From positions 10,912,001 to 10,976,000 of the forward strand of contig OY759214.1 in assembly GCA_963662175.1 (NCBI GenBank): a stretch of 64,000 nucleotides of DNA, in the 5' to 3' direction. Below the pieces are notes generated by a model. The model was not told where the DNA came from. It made no database searches and saw only the letters and a list, made by a program, of their open reading frames with translations. Positions 41,674 to 52,885 of this stretch are shown here, in pieces. Position 1 is the stretch's first letter, and each line of letters opens with the position of its first letter. The translations under genes and the position numbers were made by a program. This DNA comes from Aradus depressus. Lineage: Eukaryota; Arthropoda; Insecta; Hemiptera; Aradidae.

Positions 41674-42004
41674 CTAACACCCTAAAAGCTCCCAATTGAA
41701 TGAATATATCAATACGAAGTTTTATATTAGTTTTCACAGGTCCATTTGTAAGATAGCTACTAACTTTCAGTCAACTTGGAGAACGAAGGAGAGGGAAAAA
41801 TGGAAACTGGTTTTATTATAAATAATTCGAACTAGGAAAGTGCATTGATTTTTGGTTGAATTTTTTAGTCAGTAGTTAAATTCTTTATTATATGGAATGC
41901 AATCATTAAAGAAAAAACATAAGTAAATTTGATGATATTAGTATAAAATAATAAATAATATATGTTTAAAACAATAAGTATATATGAATAAAAAATAAAT
42001 AATA
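41674..42004. other. No gene; possible LINE tail on minus strand
   Basis: TTCTTTATTATATGGAATGC and AAGTAAATTTGATGATATTA recall the insert in the SINE at 57291-57760 (AAGTAAATTTGATGACAGTG). An AATAAA lies on the minus strand near 41887. Confidence 0.35.
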
Positions 42005-42310
42005 TAGTTAGTTATTATGACTCATGCCCAGGCTATAACTACGAGGTCATATCGCCTACTACCAGAGCACTCTTTCGTCACTCTGGAGTACATGAGCCCG
42101 ACTCTTCTGTGGGATTCCTAAATTTTGCCTACTCTAAATTTTTATTCACCTAGGGTAAAGGTCTGGATCATCGCTTAACTTCCCGAAGGATGGCGTGTTT
42201 AAGTTTATTTTACCTCCCAGATAAAATAAACTAAGGGCCTCAGACGGGTTTCGAACCCACGATCTTGAGTTCAAAAGGCAAGACGCATACAACTAAGCTA
42301 CCTGCGCCCT
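42005..42310 (-). mobile_element. SINE-A, nearly full length
   Basis: From GTTAGTTATTATGACTCATG to CTAAGCTACCTGCGCCCT, with a short deletion before CATCGCTTAAC. The flanks ATAAATAATATA and ATAAATATTATATA may be an imperfect target duplication. Confidence 0.9.
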
Positions 42311-44369
42311 CTCATAAATATTATATATACAAAAAAATTAAATTGTATACACAAAAATAATAGTAATAAAAAAAATACAGATTATTAATAAATAGTTAAT
42401 AAATAAATTCAACTCGAGATTCCCCGACACGCCACCGCGATGAGACCAATTAAATGGAGGTAGAGGAGGCCACGGTACCCCGGGTGATCTCCCATACCAC
42501 CTCGCTCTGCCAGCTTCAGACCAGCAGTGGTGACATCATGGCCCCCACATTGGATTGCGGGTCCTGTAACCAGGATCAGGGTCGGGCCCCCATCTCATAG
42601 TCATGTGCTATATTATAATTACATGGTTATTTTTTAACCCTTTTACAATTTTATTTAAACTAAAAATAGATTGTAAGGTATAATTAATGTTACAGTATCA
42701 GTTCGATTTTAAAACCAAACTTTATTGATTAAATTATTTCACATATCAATTGCTACCGTGATTATAACATTTACTTCTATTTTACTGAAATTAACGTTTA
42801 AATTTTTAGATTTCTTTGACTCACTAACATTAAAATAAAAATTGACAAAAACTAGTATTACGATCTAAAAAAAAATAACATTAAGAGCTCTAAAAATTAC
42901 GATGTTTGTGTGTGTTTAATACACTGGCTACAACAAAAGCTTACTTATAGCCTAACCGCCCTAAATTATCATAGCTTTCCTAGCTTTCTTTTGACTAAAT
43001 TTATCAATAACATCTGAAAAGTCAATAGTTTTGGCCAATTCATTTTCAATTGCCAATATTGCCAGATGGTTGAGACGAGTTTGGCCAGTTGTTGGAGGGT
43101 TGAGGGAGTGCGTGGGGCCCGTCTATACCTGTCTCGTGCGGACTGTTTTATACTAGTAATTTTCTAACAAGAGTAACTATCCATGCACGCAACTAATTAA
43201 ATAATAACTTAATAACTCGCACAACTAGAATATGTATCTATTATACTAAATTTTCTTATAATTATATATTTTGCCTTTTTAAGCTATGATCCCTTGCAAA
43301 ATCTACTAAAATAAAAAAATAAAAAGGACGGACCCGGACCCCCTTGGGCCCGGGCCCTGCAACCAAAGTTGCACCAGCCCCACCCTTGTGGGGGCCATGG
43401 GTGACATACCGAGAAGGATAGGAAGAGCTGAATTTTATGAATACATGGGGGAGAAACTGGCCATTGCCACCAGTCCTTAAATAGTAGTTATATACTTTAA
43501 TACATCAAGTCTCTTGGTCAGCACCACCTCAATCTTCGGGGAGGTTTGTCGGGATGGATCGTTGAGGTTTAATGAACTTTGTCGTACTCCAATTAGGAGA
43601 GGAAGGATTGCCTTGGTTGCCAGAAACCTCCTTCACATCACGAAGCAGCTCCGGTTCCAATACGTCATGAAGTGCACATTAAACCTGCCATATCCATGAC
43701 GTCACACAACCGACCTACTATACTTTTCTGAATATAGCCTAATTGTGTCCCATTAATGGGAGCTATTATGGACAATATGTAATCGAATTTAATGACATTT
43801 CCATACTGAAGACATTAGTACTATTAACATAAGCCGTAGTCCTCTGTTGGAGCTAATCTCATAATCATGAGGCTCCCTCATTACCCATTGTTATGTATGA
43901 GCAGAAATATGACCTTGTTACTTGGACAATAACTGCACTGCCCTTAAGGGGTGCAACCCTGCCTGCACCTTATGTCACATTTCAGTCATTGAATTGAATT
44001 CCGACCTAAAATATTCGCTATCGATATGTTTATTTCATTCGACTTTTTTTTCGGTTTCTTTCAAATTCATCTATGTGAGGATAATCGGAACAGTTTGGAA
44101 ACAATGAGCGTAGCCAGGGTAGGGCAGGGGGTGGCCCTCGCACTCTCCTATATTTTGGGAAAGGTAAACAAATGATGAAAACCATAAAAATTAAAGAATG
44201 CACCTACTGATGATTTTACTAAAATAAAAATGTACTTCCGTTAAACCATGACGTAGTAATTGGATACGTCATACAATTTATTAGGTCAAAATAAATTATA
44301 AGACATCAACCGATATTAAATCCAGAATACAAATATATGAGATGATAAAGATGTGGGTTTCTTGTTATT
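42311..44369. other. Spacer inside the inverted duplication; no gene seen
   Basis: Mostly A+T-rich. GC-rich patches at 42411-42600 (GGTACCCCGGGTGATCTCCC, CAGCAGTGGTGACATCATGG) and 43320-43400 (GGACCCCCTTGGGCCCGGGC) stand out but match nothing I recognise. The frames at 43514 and 43922 lack recognisable domains. 44105-44160 (GAGCGTAGCCAGGGTAGGGC) resembles a common DNA-transposon end. Confidence 0.4.
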
Positions 44370-44830
44370 TCGTAAAATTGTGTATGTTCTCGGTTAAATC
44401 AACTTAATCTACTTATTTGAGGAATCATTCACGAGATAACTGCATTTAACCATTCATTCACTACTGCAGACTATTCCAAGTGAAGAGGGCGTCTTCTCTC
44501 AACTTTAGAGAGGCATCATTCACGAGTATTACAAAAAGTCTTGTTAATAATTAGGTAAGTGTGTATAAAAATTAGGTAAGTGTGGTCAATAATTAGGTAA
44601 GTGATGAGGTATGATTAGGTAACTAAGGGAAAATCCAAGAAAGGATTAACAATATTCATTTTCATTCACTCCTTTAGATTTAGAAGGTATATGATTAATA
44701 ATGATGCAAATATAATTTATTTATTCCAAAAACTGGATTTACACGATTAATGCAAAAGTAAAAAATTGCTGCCCTGAAAAGTTACGAATTAGGCTTATCA
44801 ATTTATTCCCTGTGACCACTATATATTATA
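44370..44830 (-). mobile_element. Second copy of the 25.0-kb MITE-like element
   Basis: Matches 25038-25515 inverted: CGTAAAATTGTGTATG, CTCGGTTAAATCAACTTAAT, AATAATTAGGTAAGTG repeated four times, and TTATTCCCTGTGACCACTAT at the right end, which is the terminal repeat. The left terminal repeat is missing. Confidence 0.75.
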
Positions 44831-44870
44831 TAGATCATTTATAATGTATTAATATAGTTCTGTAGATAAA

Positions 44871-45074
44871 GTTAGTTTATGTGACTCATGCCCGGGTTTC
44901 AACAACGAAGTCATTTCGCCTGCTACCAGAAAGCTTTTTCGTCCCTCTGGTAGACATGAGCCCAACTCTACAGTGGGAGTCTTAAATTTTGCCTTACTAG
45001 ATTTATTTACCTAGGATAGAGATCCTTAAAGTGTATCTGACATTGTACAGGCTCGAGACCATCGCTTAAATTCC
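44871..45074 (-). mobile_element. SINE-A without head
   Basis: GTGACTCATGCCCGGGTTTC to GACCATCGCTTAAATTCCC, with many substitutions. Confidence 0.8.
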
Positions 45075-45467
45075 CAACTTCCTTCAGGACGCTCTTCAAT
45101 TCACGAAAGAAAACTCAAAATTAAATTATATTAACAGGGCAAGGATGAGACTCTTGATTGTACGCTGAAGATGACAGCTTGTGAAATTTCAAATCTTGAA
45201 AGAAGGACATTGGGCAATAACGGATGTTGAAAAACCTGAAATATTCCTGCATTCATGATAATCAGGGCCTCATGAAACAGCTAAGAGACTAGCCTCAGTA
45301 AAAACAGTGCCTTTATCAGCTCATTATCTGTATTTACAGTAAATCAATATAATTACTATAATTACTGTATGATATATGTGAATACATTCCTATGGTAATT
45401 TTTTTAATGTTAATTTATTATCAGTAATTTTATTTCTCCTTTGAGATTTGATACTAGTAATTTGGAC
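45075..45467. other. No gene seen
   Basis: A+T-rich DNA between a SINE-A fragment and the inner edge of the right arm. Confidence 0.4.
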
Positions 45468-45741
45468 TAGACCCCTCTAAACACACTACGCCACAACCAC
45501 CCTTCGGCCAATTTGGCTGACATTCCATGTTTCTTATTTAGTGCCTCCTCAAACCTTGTACTGAGACTCGTGAAGATGTACCTATTCTTTCTATTGTATG
45601 TATGCTGAACTGTCTCCAACAAACCGACATTGGAGCTCAATCTGTGTCCGGCCTACACAGCGCTCTTCTCAGATCACCATTATTCTTCGAGAGGGGTTCT
45701 GTGGACTCCCATTGAAAAAAGGGTTAAAGAATGTTAACATT

Positions 45742-45747
45742 TTTAAT
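45742..45747 (-). promoter_or_regulatory. Possible polyadenylation signal, right cuticle gene
   Basis: Complement of ATTAAA, at the same position relative to the stop as in the left copy. Confidence 0.5.
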
Positions 45748-45858
45748 TTACTAATACTTATATATTATATTTAGGGTTATCCTATATACATTGGACATTG
45801 ATGAAGTTCAAATTGAATGATTGAAAGATATGAGGTTGGTTCAGTCTTAATTAACAAC

Positions 45859-47501
45859 TTAGTGATGGATCTTGGCGATGACAGGAGTGGGGTGAGCGTT
45901 GGCGGTTCTGTGGACGACAGCGTTGAAGCCGTTAAGAGGGTCAGCGGTGTACTCAACTGTCCTGAGGGAACCGTCAGGCTCGACGAGCGAGTAGCTACCC
46001 TTGACAACATCCCCGCTGCGGACCTCCTGCTGGCTCTTCTGATCTCCGGTCAGAGCGTCCTGCACTCCGTACTGGAAGCTGTACTGTGGGTTGGGATCGT
46101 AGGAGTCTACCACAGCCCTGGTGGCCAGAGCGGGAGCAGCAATAGCCTGTTGAGCGACAAGACCTGCGGACAGGATGCTAGGGGCTGCGATGGCTCTAGA
46201 GGCAAGGAGTCCTCCGGAGAGGATGCCATGAGCGCCAATGGCTTGAGGAGCCAAAAGACCTGCAGAGAGGATGCTAGGGGCAGCGATGGCACGAGAAGTG
46301 AGGAGACCTGCGGATAGAGCAGGAGCGGCGATGGCAGCCTGGCTGATGAGAGGTGAGGCGATGGCGGCTTGGCTGATGAGAGGAGCAGAGTGGGCGATTA
46401 CGGAGGAGCTCTGGGAGATGCCGCCAATACCGCCGATACCGCTGAGACCGAGGGGAGACACAAGACCCCCAGCTCTGGCAGCAACCACCAAACCAGCCAC
46501 CATCAGAAATTGCTGCAAAAAAAAACACTCATATAAGTAAATGTTACTCCCCAACAAGCACGTTGTCTAATTTATTGTTGTTACACAAAAATACACCAAA
46601 TAAGAACAACGTAATTGCCAACTGCTGTATATATTTCAGTCAGAAGAAGCATGTTTAATCCGCATTGCATATTTAGAGAGATGAGGACACGATTAGTGTT
46701 GAAAACCTGGTTCTGGCTCTGAAGTGAATTAGCAGTCACAGGATCATTTCTTGTTCTTATTTGACCATTCTCTTTCTCCAAAATCTTAAACACGTTATAA
46801 TTTTTTTTATGCATCTGCTGCTGTGGCCATTAGCGTTACATCACGTTATTATTTGTTGATTACAGGGTGCGCTGGTAGCATAGAGGTAGCATGCAAGCAT
46901 GCTGAGCTCATGCATACCCGAGGCTTATAGGGAGGTGAAAAGACATGAGCATGCCGTCCTTTGGATGGGACGTTAAGCGATGGTTCCGAGCCTGTGCGAT
47001 GTCAGTTAACAAAAACTGAGTAGGCAAAATTTAGGTCTCCAACTGTAGAGTTGGGTTCATGTATACCAGAGCGCTCTTTCGTCGACCTCGTAGTTAAAGC
47101 CTGAGTATGGGTCATATTAACTAACTATATATATATATATATATACGAGTATATATATATTTAATTTTATAATACATTTTCAGGGAATATTCAACACTGG
47201 CTATTCATCTATCTAATATATTGCATTATGTAAAGTCACAATGTAAGTCAAATATTGAGTTTACCCCAAATGGTCGATTAGCTTTGGAGGGAAAGCGAAA
47301 AAGTTGTTAATTAATTCGTGCTGGGGATGTACGTAGCCGATGAGTCACCGACAACTTTTTTTTCTTAATTCTAGCCAAGAATATCAGTAAATACAAATTG
47401 ATTTTTATATTTTATTTTTTAAAGTTTTAAATATATCTCATTGAAAGAAACTGACTGTTATATCTTAAGATAAGGAATGTAAGTATTACCTTAAGTGCCA
47501 T
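45859..47501 (-). CDS. RR-2 cuticular protein, right copy (2 exons)
   Basis: The inverted paralogue of the gene at 39469. Exon 1 is 47490-47501 (MALK), GT at 47489-47488, acceptor TTTTGCAG ending at 46513, exon 2 46512-45859; the intron is 977 bp. The product is 221 residues, 13 more than the left copy: an extra IGG in the GIGGIGG stretch and one extra 10-residue unit in the [19 protein letters not shown] stretch, both expansions of local repeats. Signal peptide, four 16-residue Ala-rich repeats and RR-2 domain are otherwise the same. In the last ~110 coding bases the differences I found (ACT/ACA, CTC/CTT, GTT/GTC, GCC/GCT) are all synonymous, arguing that both copies are kept functional. It converges on the left gene; the stops are 4.6 kb apart. 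Confidence 0.93.
46864..47124 (+). mobile_element. SINE-A in the right cuticle intron
   Basis: Head GGGTGCGCTGGTAGCATAGA to GTCATATTAACTAAC, antisense to the gene. The B box is degraded. Not present in the left intron. Confidence 0.85.
47230..47368 (+). mobile_element. Family B terminal part in the right cuticle intron
   Basis: CACAATGTAAGTCAAATATT, TTTGGAGGGAAAGCGAAAAA, CGTGCTGGGGATGTACGTAG and GATGAGTCACCGACAACTTT. Absent from the left intron. Confidence 0.8.
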
Positions 47502-47559
47502 GTTGTGTGTTGTTTGATGGTCTGCCTGCCAAAGTCTACCTTGGAGAGGTTCCGATCCG

Positions 47560-47569
47560 TTTATATATA
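47560..47569 (-). promoter_or_regulatory. TATA box of right cuticle gene
   Basis: Complement of TATATATAAA, at the same distance from the ATG as in the left copy. Confidence 0.75.
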
Positions 47570-47647
47570 GCAAGTTGTCTGATGTAAGTGGCCCCGTTTG
47601 TGTGACACACAGCTTCTTTAGGGGGGTTTGTTAATGAAATCTCCCCA

Positions 47648-48649
47648 GAATAGCTTCTTTTTTTTTCTAAATTAATTTAATGTATTCATGCCCATTTTAA
47701 ATTAACCGTCTGGTTACTGATTGGTGCACAGAGGAAAATGGATTGATTTACTGGGGATGGTGGGTACTTCTAGGGATCTAAGTATTCATTAGGACTTCCA
47801 CTGCCGGGCTCAAGTTGAAGCCCGGGCATGAGTCACAATAACTAACTGAAATCGTGGACTACTTAGGTTGATTGACTAGGCTTGGTGATTTGAACAGGTG
47901 GTGAGGAAGGTAGCCGAGCTGAATGTGACAGGTACTTATGACACATTAGGGGAAGCCCCCTGTGTACTTCCTTATCGGACCATTACATCCGATACACAAG
48001 ATAATCCTCCGGCTTTAATTGTCATTTAAATGTCCCTCTTTTTAAGACCAGTCCACAGTGTCCTATGAAGATTACTCTTGTAATCCCTCCCTGGCTGACA
48101 GAAGCAGGAGGGTGGAGACTCTCGCCTTATCCGGCCATCAACGGATAAAGAGGACCATCAGATATGCTGCACCCGGCGCTACTCTACTAACCAATGGTTG
48201 CCCCCCCTCTATTTAGGTACAATTAATGCTGATCGTCTGATATGTTGTTCACCGCCACATAGGGTGAGTCAGGAAATGCTAGACAATTTATATTAGTTAG
48301 TAATCCTTTGAAAAAAGTATTTCTTGTAGAACGACATGTACTGTCCCATCTCAGAAAACATTACCAATCTAGAGACAAATTCTATAATAAATAAATTTGA
48401 ATTTGAATTTTGATATTTGTCACTGAGTAGATTTCTAGCAGCTGAATATTCGGATTTTATTCGGCACATACATATTTGTGAGTGCATATATCAGTACTGC
48501 TCTGGTGGGAAGATTCGGAGTAAGACAGCCTGAAGTTCGCGCTGGTAAAAGTGAAGTTGGCAAGGAAGCTTAGATAGAGGCGCTAAAATTGGCTCATAAA
48601 GTCTGGCCACTCTACCACTGTACAAAATAGTTACCTTTCTATTCTCTTT
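47648..48649. other. No gene seen; SINE-A tail at 47810-47848
   Basis: 47810-47848 is a plus-strand SINE-A end (GAAGCCCGGGCATGAGTCAC with AATAACTAAC). The rest, including a GC-richer stretch at 48060-48240, has no recognisable content. Confidence 0.4.
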
Positions 48650-48790
48650 CAGAAATTCGGTATTAAGTTTTCATTGGAATTTCAAGTTTCACGTGATCCC
48701 AAAAAATAAAAAAATTAAAAATCTGTCTGAGTGAATGTCTGTAAACACGGTAATAACTGTTGGGACTTCATAGTATCCCAATTGTGAAAA
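48650..48790 (+). mobile_element. Family B, starting end
   Basis: TTTCAGAAATTCGGTATTAA, TTCATTGGAATTTCAAGTTT, TCTGTCTGAGTGAATGTCTG with TAAACACGGTAATAACTG. Confidence 0.6.
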
Positions 48791-48902
48791 AGACACTCCC
48801 GGAATATGAAAAAAATAACAAAAATTATTTTTTTTTAATTTAATTAAAATAATTATTTTTTATAACCATTTTTTTTGTAATCATATTTTCATATTTTCTG
48901 GG

Positions 48903-49060
48903 GTAGAGCGTAGGGCTTTGGTCACATGGTCTCACCATGGTTTGCGGGTTCGAATCCCGTCCGGGAATGAGTTTATTTCATAGAAAGAACTTCCTCCCGG
49001 GGCCATGGGTGTCATAAATAACTAAGTAACACCGTTATTAAGAGGTTGTAGTTAATTCAT
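48903..49060 (+). mobile_element. SINE-B copy
   Basis: TAGAGCGTAGGGCTTTGGTC, then a B box GGGTTCGAATCCC, GTCCGGGAATGAGTTTATTT, CCCGGGGCCATGGGTGTCAT and AAATAACTAAGT. A different tRNA-like head from SINE-A (GTCTCACCATGGTTTGCGGG between the boxes). Confidence 0.8.
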
Positions 49061-49180
49061 AATTATGATTAAGACATAGATTGTTGTTGTTTCTGCGTAC
49101 ATTTGTGGATGAAGTTGAAAGACAATCTCCCTAGAAGCTCAGAATTATTCCCAGATGATTAATATTGGCAAATACTTCCA

Positions 49181-49251
49181 GTTACGGAGCCATTTTCCCG
49201 ATAACGGAACCATCCTCCCGGTAACGGAGCCATCCTCCCGGTAACGGAACC
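49181..49251 (+). repeat. 20-bp tandem repeat, 3.5 units
   Basis: GTAACGGAGCCATCCTCCCG repeated at a 20-bp period, with A/G and T/C variants. Confidence 0.9.
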
Positions 49252-49912
49252 TACACTTAAAATAAAAAATTCGTCAGGGAATCAGTGGCAACGTACTTCC
49301 ACTGAATGAATTAACTTTTAATAATATCGATATCGCTGAAATTTGACAGAATTGCGAAATTATTCTTGTATATCTTAATTTCTGTTTATGTATCTAATTT
49401 ATAAGCTATCTTAATGTATACATTCTTATTACGTATCATATTACAATGTTATGGATTAACGGAAATATATATTATTATCGGTTAAAGGGAAGAGGGTGAT
49501 AAGGGGAGGTGCTTAAACTCTTTCTATGCCGAAGGCAAAAGTACATAAAACTCTATGCATCTATTATACGCTTGGAACTGTGACAGCACCCAACGAGGGG
49601 TGGTAAAAATAACAAAACATACTAAAAATGCAGGGGGTGCTTGATAGGATGGAGGGAGGGCCGAGAGGGATTCCAAAGTCACGGTGATTCCTTCAACAAA
49701 CATTATCAAAGGGGTAACTGTTTGGAAAAGGTGGAATATGGCCCAATCTCATGGTGCTTTTGTGTACCGAATGGGTGCCAAGTAACCCTGTTTTTGTCAA
49801 CCCTACCCCCCCAGTGAACATAAAAATAACCCGACCAACTGGCGCTCAAATTTGTCATGTTTGACATAATCCGGTGCAGGTGCTACATGTACGCGCACAT
49901 TATACACGAGTA

Positions 49913-49943
<31 letters not shown>

Positions 49944-50165
49944 TTTTCATAAATTATTTTCACCTGAAATCTACGCGCCCAATATCCAGTTGTACGGGGA
50001 CATGCGTCCCAAAGTATTCACTGCATTTTTTGCGTAGGTTTCTGAATCTGGTACCAAAATTGAACTTTCCTGAAGCCGATGACTGAAGGCATACACTTTG
50101 GTTTTGATAAAAAACAGAGACAAATGTTGTATAGTTATGCCCTCTGCTTGGTAATCAAACCTCAG
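49252..50165. other. No gene seen; family B scraps and an AT run
   Basis: 49266-49320 (ATTCGTCAGGGAATCAGTGG with CAACGTACTTCC) and 49470-49520 (GTTAAAGGGAAGAGGGTGAT) are degraded family B pieces. 49910-49945 is an AT run followed by Ts. Confidence 0.45.
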
Positions 50166-50376
50166 TGTTTTTTGTTTCCCAGTTATACAAAGTATATGGG
50201 ACGTTATGTAATAATATATAATGTATGTAAAATAATAGTAAAATTCTATGTTGCGTTTTCAGCAAAGTTTCATGTCTCCATTCCCTTCATTTCCAGAAAT
50301 TTTCCAGCCAAAATGCTTGATTTCATTAATTCATGCTGGGGAAGTACATTGCCGGTGATTCACCGACGACTTTTTA
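50166..50376 (+). mobile_element. Family B, short copy with both ends
   Basis: TTTCCCAGTTATACAAAGTA with TATGGGACGTTATGTAAT at the start; GCTGGGGAAGTACATTGCCG with GTGATTCACCGACGACTTTTT at the end. The monomers are deleted. Confidence 0.8.
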
Positions 50377-50393
50377 TATTATTACATAATTTT

Positions 50394-50702
50394 GTCTTCT
50401 GAGCTCAAGGTCGTGGGTTCGAAACCCGGCCGAGGTCCTTAGTTTATTTTATCTGGGAGGTAAAATAAACTTAAGCAGGCCGTCCTTCGGATGGGACGTT
50501 AAGCGATGGTCCCGAGCCTGTATGATGTCAGATACTCGTTAAAGGCCCCTGCCCTAGGTGAATAAAAATTTAGGGTAGGCAAAATATAAGACTCCCACAG
50601 TAGAGTCGGGCTCATGTCCACCAGAGTGACGAAAGAGCGCTCTGGTAGTAGGCGATATGACCTCGTACTTAAAGCCCGGGCATGTGTCTAACTATACTAA
50701 CT
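50394..50702 (+). mobile_element. SINE-A, nearly full length
   Basis: Begins in the head at TTGTCTTCTGAGCTCAAGGT, with intact B box (GGTTCGAAACCC) and perfect 11-bp stem; lacks the A box. It sits 17 bp after a family B end. Confidence 0.9.
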
Positions 50703-50985
50703 ATAATTACTTTTGATAAATGTTAATGTGAGTAGCTGCACGGTGAATGTACATATTTACAACTTCTGTTATTTCTCTTCAGTAAATATTTACTATCCTC
50801 TTTACGGAGGTTTTAGTGTAGATAAGGTACAATTTTTATCATTAGACCACCTGCCCGATTTAGATTTACACTTTTTTTTTTCAAATAATAAAATATTGAT
50901 AAATTAAAATTATTATCGACAGTAATTTAAAAGGAAACTAATATTACGTTATTTCATATTTTCGTGTTATATAATGAACACAAAT
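50703..50985. other. No gene seen
   Basis: A+T-rich; the 64-residue frame has no recognisable features. Confidence 0.35.
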
Positions 50986-51208
50986 ATGTGATTCGACCAA
51001 TACAGGACTTTCTTATACCAAGCACGCTTACAGATCTCTCTCTCCCCCCCTCCCCTTCTCAAAATCATTTCATTTCGTCTAATACTGAGTTTATATACAT
51101 TCTTATACACATTAATGTCAGTATGAAATAATACCGAGAAAGGGAAGGGGGATAGAAAGAGATCTGTAAGTGTGGTTGGTATAAGAAAGTCCTGTAATGG
51201 CCACATCA
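50986..51208. mobile_element. MITE/foldback with ~75-bp degenerate inverted repeats
   Basis: ATACAGGACTTTCTTATACC at 51000-51019 with CTTACAGATCTCTCTCTCCC is inverted as GAAAGAGATCTGTAAGTGTG with GGTATAAGAAAGTCCTGTAA at 51156-51199. Fragments of the same family are at 875 and 15556. Confidence 0.75.
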
Positions 51209-51241
51209 TTTATATATATATATTTTTTTTTTCATTATTAT

Positions 51242-51245
<4 letters not shown>

Positions 51246-51277
<32 letters not shown>
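51246..51277 (+). repeat. 32-base poly(A) tract
   Basis: Uninterrupted As; no LINE or SINE body precedes it, so the source is unclear. Confidence 0.9.
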
Positions 51278-51279
<2 letters not shown>

Positions 51280-52555
51280 GACCAATAATAAAATTATATT
51301 TTATAGTTCGTTGCGATGAGTGACGATTTAAACATTAGTTACACGGAGAGGATACGATGTTGGGGTCACGGATTTTGATCAAACTTTTTTTGCATGTTCT
51401 AAGTCAGAAATAAGAAGACACGTGTCTCACCGTTCGTTCCAATGGGCCTTGGTTTGGTAGGTAGCAAAAATGTGTTGAAAATTTCATTTTGTCAATTATT
51501 TGTTATTTTTTTTCTTGGCGTGTGTTTTAGCGAATGAGTAGTTCTCTACGTCTTTTTTTTTTTTTTTTTTCTACCCAAATTTCAGAAAAAATATTTTTGC
51601 GTTGATTTAAGCAGTGAAATGACAAAAAAAAATTTTAAAAACTATTTTTTTACAAGAGAACTAATTTCAAATTCGTGTTTCCCATGCCGAAAAACTATTG
51701 AATACAGTTTTTGGCTAAAATCAAAAATTATCGATTTTTGGACCCCAAATTTTCATGAGACCCGTTTTGAACTGTCAACTATAACCCCTTATCACTCTAA
51801 ATATAATGTGCCGATTTTGATTTTCGGTAGCAAATTTTAAAGAGCATTGCTTCCTCTTTCCAACGATGTATCATATAGGAAGAACTGTGCTTACTATAAC
51901 TTGACACGAATCAGGTCTCATTTCGGCGGATGTTCTCGATTTATTTTAGTTCGTAAAATCATTCATTACATCGACAGTTATTAGGTTTTTTTAAATTAGG
52001 AATCTAATATTCTAGGAGCTATGGCTTGAAACATTCTGACTCGATTTTAGCTACAAAAATGATACCTCTTTTGACAATATTTGCTGCCATAATCACCATG
52101 ACGCTTCGCGGGATGTTTTATTATTTCTTTCAGTCAACCCCCCAACACTGCCTATATTCAGTGGAGGAAGGGTTGAGTTCATGAACGGTTTGGTGCCCGT
52201 TTCGCCCCGGTTCTGTCCAACAAGGGTTGCTAACAATGTCCCCCCTCTCTATACAATATCACAGTGTATTAACGTACTGCCACCTGCCCTCCCCTATCTA
52301 GAGAGGGTGTTTTAAATCCACCCAGTCAGTCAAATCAACTCAACTAGCAACATCTTTAAAGGATTAACACATCATTTAGTAAAACCAAATTATATTATTT
52401 TTATATGCTTATTAAAATATAATGCTGCAACATTCGCCAAAATGATGTTCTTGTTACCTCCACAGATTGTCTAGTTCGCGAATGTTGCGACTAGAATACA
52501 ATAAATTAATACAATGAATGTATAGACACAAAATTTTATATGTGTGACAAATAGG
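51278..52555. other. No gene seen; family B scraps
   Basis: 51958-51995 (TTCATTACATCGACAGTTAT) and 52512-52550 (CAATGAATGTATAGACACAA) are family B monomer pieces. A GC-richer stretch at 52130-52330 has no identity I can give. Confidence 0.4.
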
Positions 52556-52885
52556 ATTGTCTTATATTCCCTGATAATTCAGGACTAGCTGGCTGTCTAG
52601 TCCTCGAATGTTTTAGCTCAAATCTCAGGTCTTTCTACAGAGGTACTGAGGGTAGCAGGTAGTTAAAGCCCGGGCATGAGTCACAATAACTCCATTGTCT
52701 TATATTCCCTGATGATTCAGGACTAGCTGGCTGTCTAGTCCTCGAATGTTTTAGCTCAAATCTCAGGTCTTTCTACAGAGGTACACAGGGTAGCAGGTAG
52801 TTAAAGCCCGGGTATGAGTCACAATAACTCCATTCTCTTATATTCCCTGATGATTCAGGACTAGCTGTCTGTCTAGTCTTCGAAA
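52556..52885 (+). repeat. 138-bp tandem duplication, 2.4 units, containing a SINE-A end
   Basis: Units start ATTGTCTTATATTCCCTGAT at 52556, 52694 and 52832. Each full unit ends in AGTTAAAGCCCGGGCATGAG with TCACAATAACTCC, the 3' end of SINE-A. Only a handful of substitutions separate the units. Confidence 0.9.

Larger units (their letters stand above)
45468..47647 (-). repeat. Right arm of inverted duplication carrying cuticle gene
   Basis: Inverted counterpart of 39301-41673. The 3' flank from 45470 to 45858 is highly similar to 41280-41671, with scattered substitutions and short indels. A ~30-bp stretch upstream of the promoter present in the left arm is missing here. Confidence 0.9.

Noticed and set aside
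48903..48970. tRNA gene at the head of SINE-B (also 58990, 60760-60820, 63700-63757)
   Set aside because: Same reasoning: a good B box but a repeated body and no closed cloverleaf.
51246..51277. Poly(A) tail of a processed pseudogene
   Set aside because: No gene-like sequence or target duplication precedes the tract.
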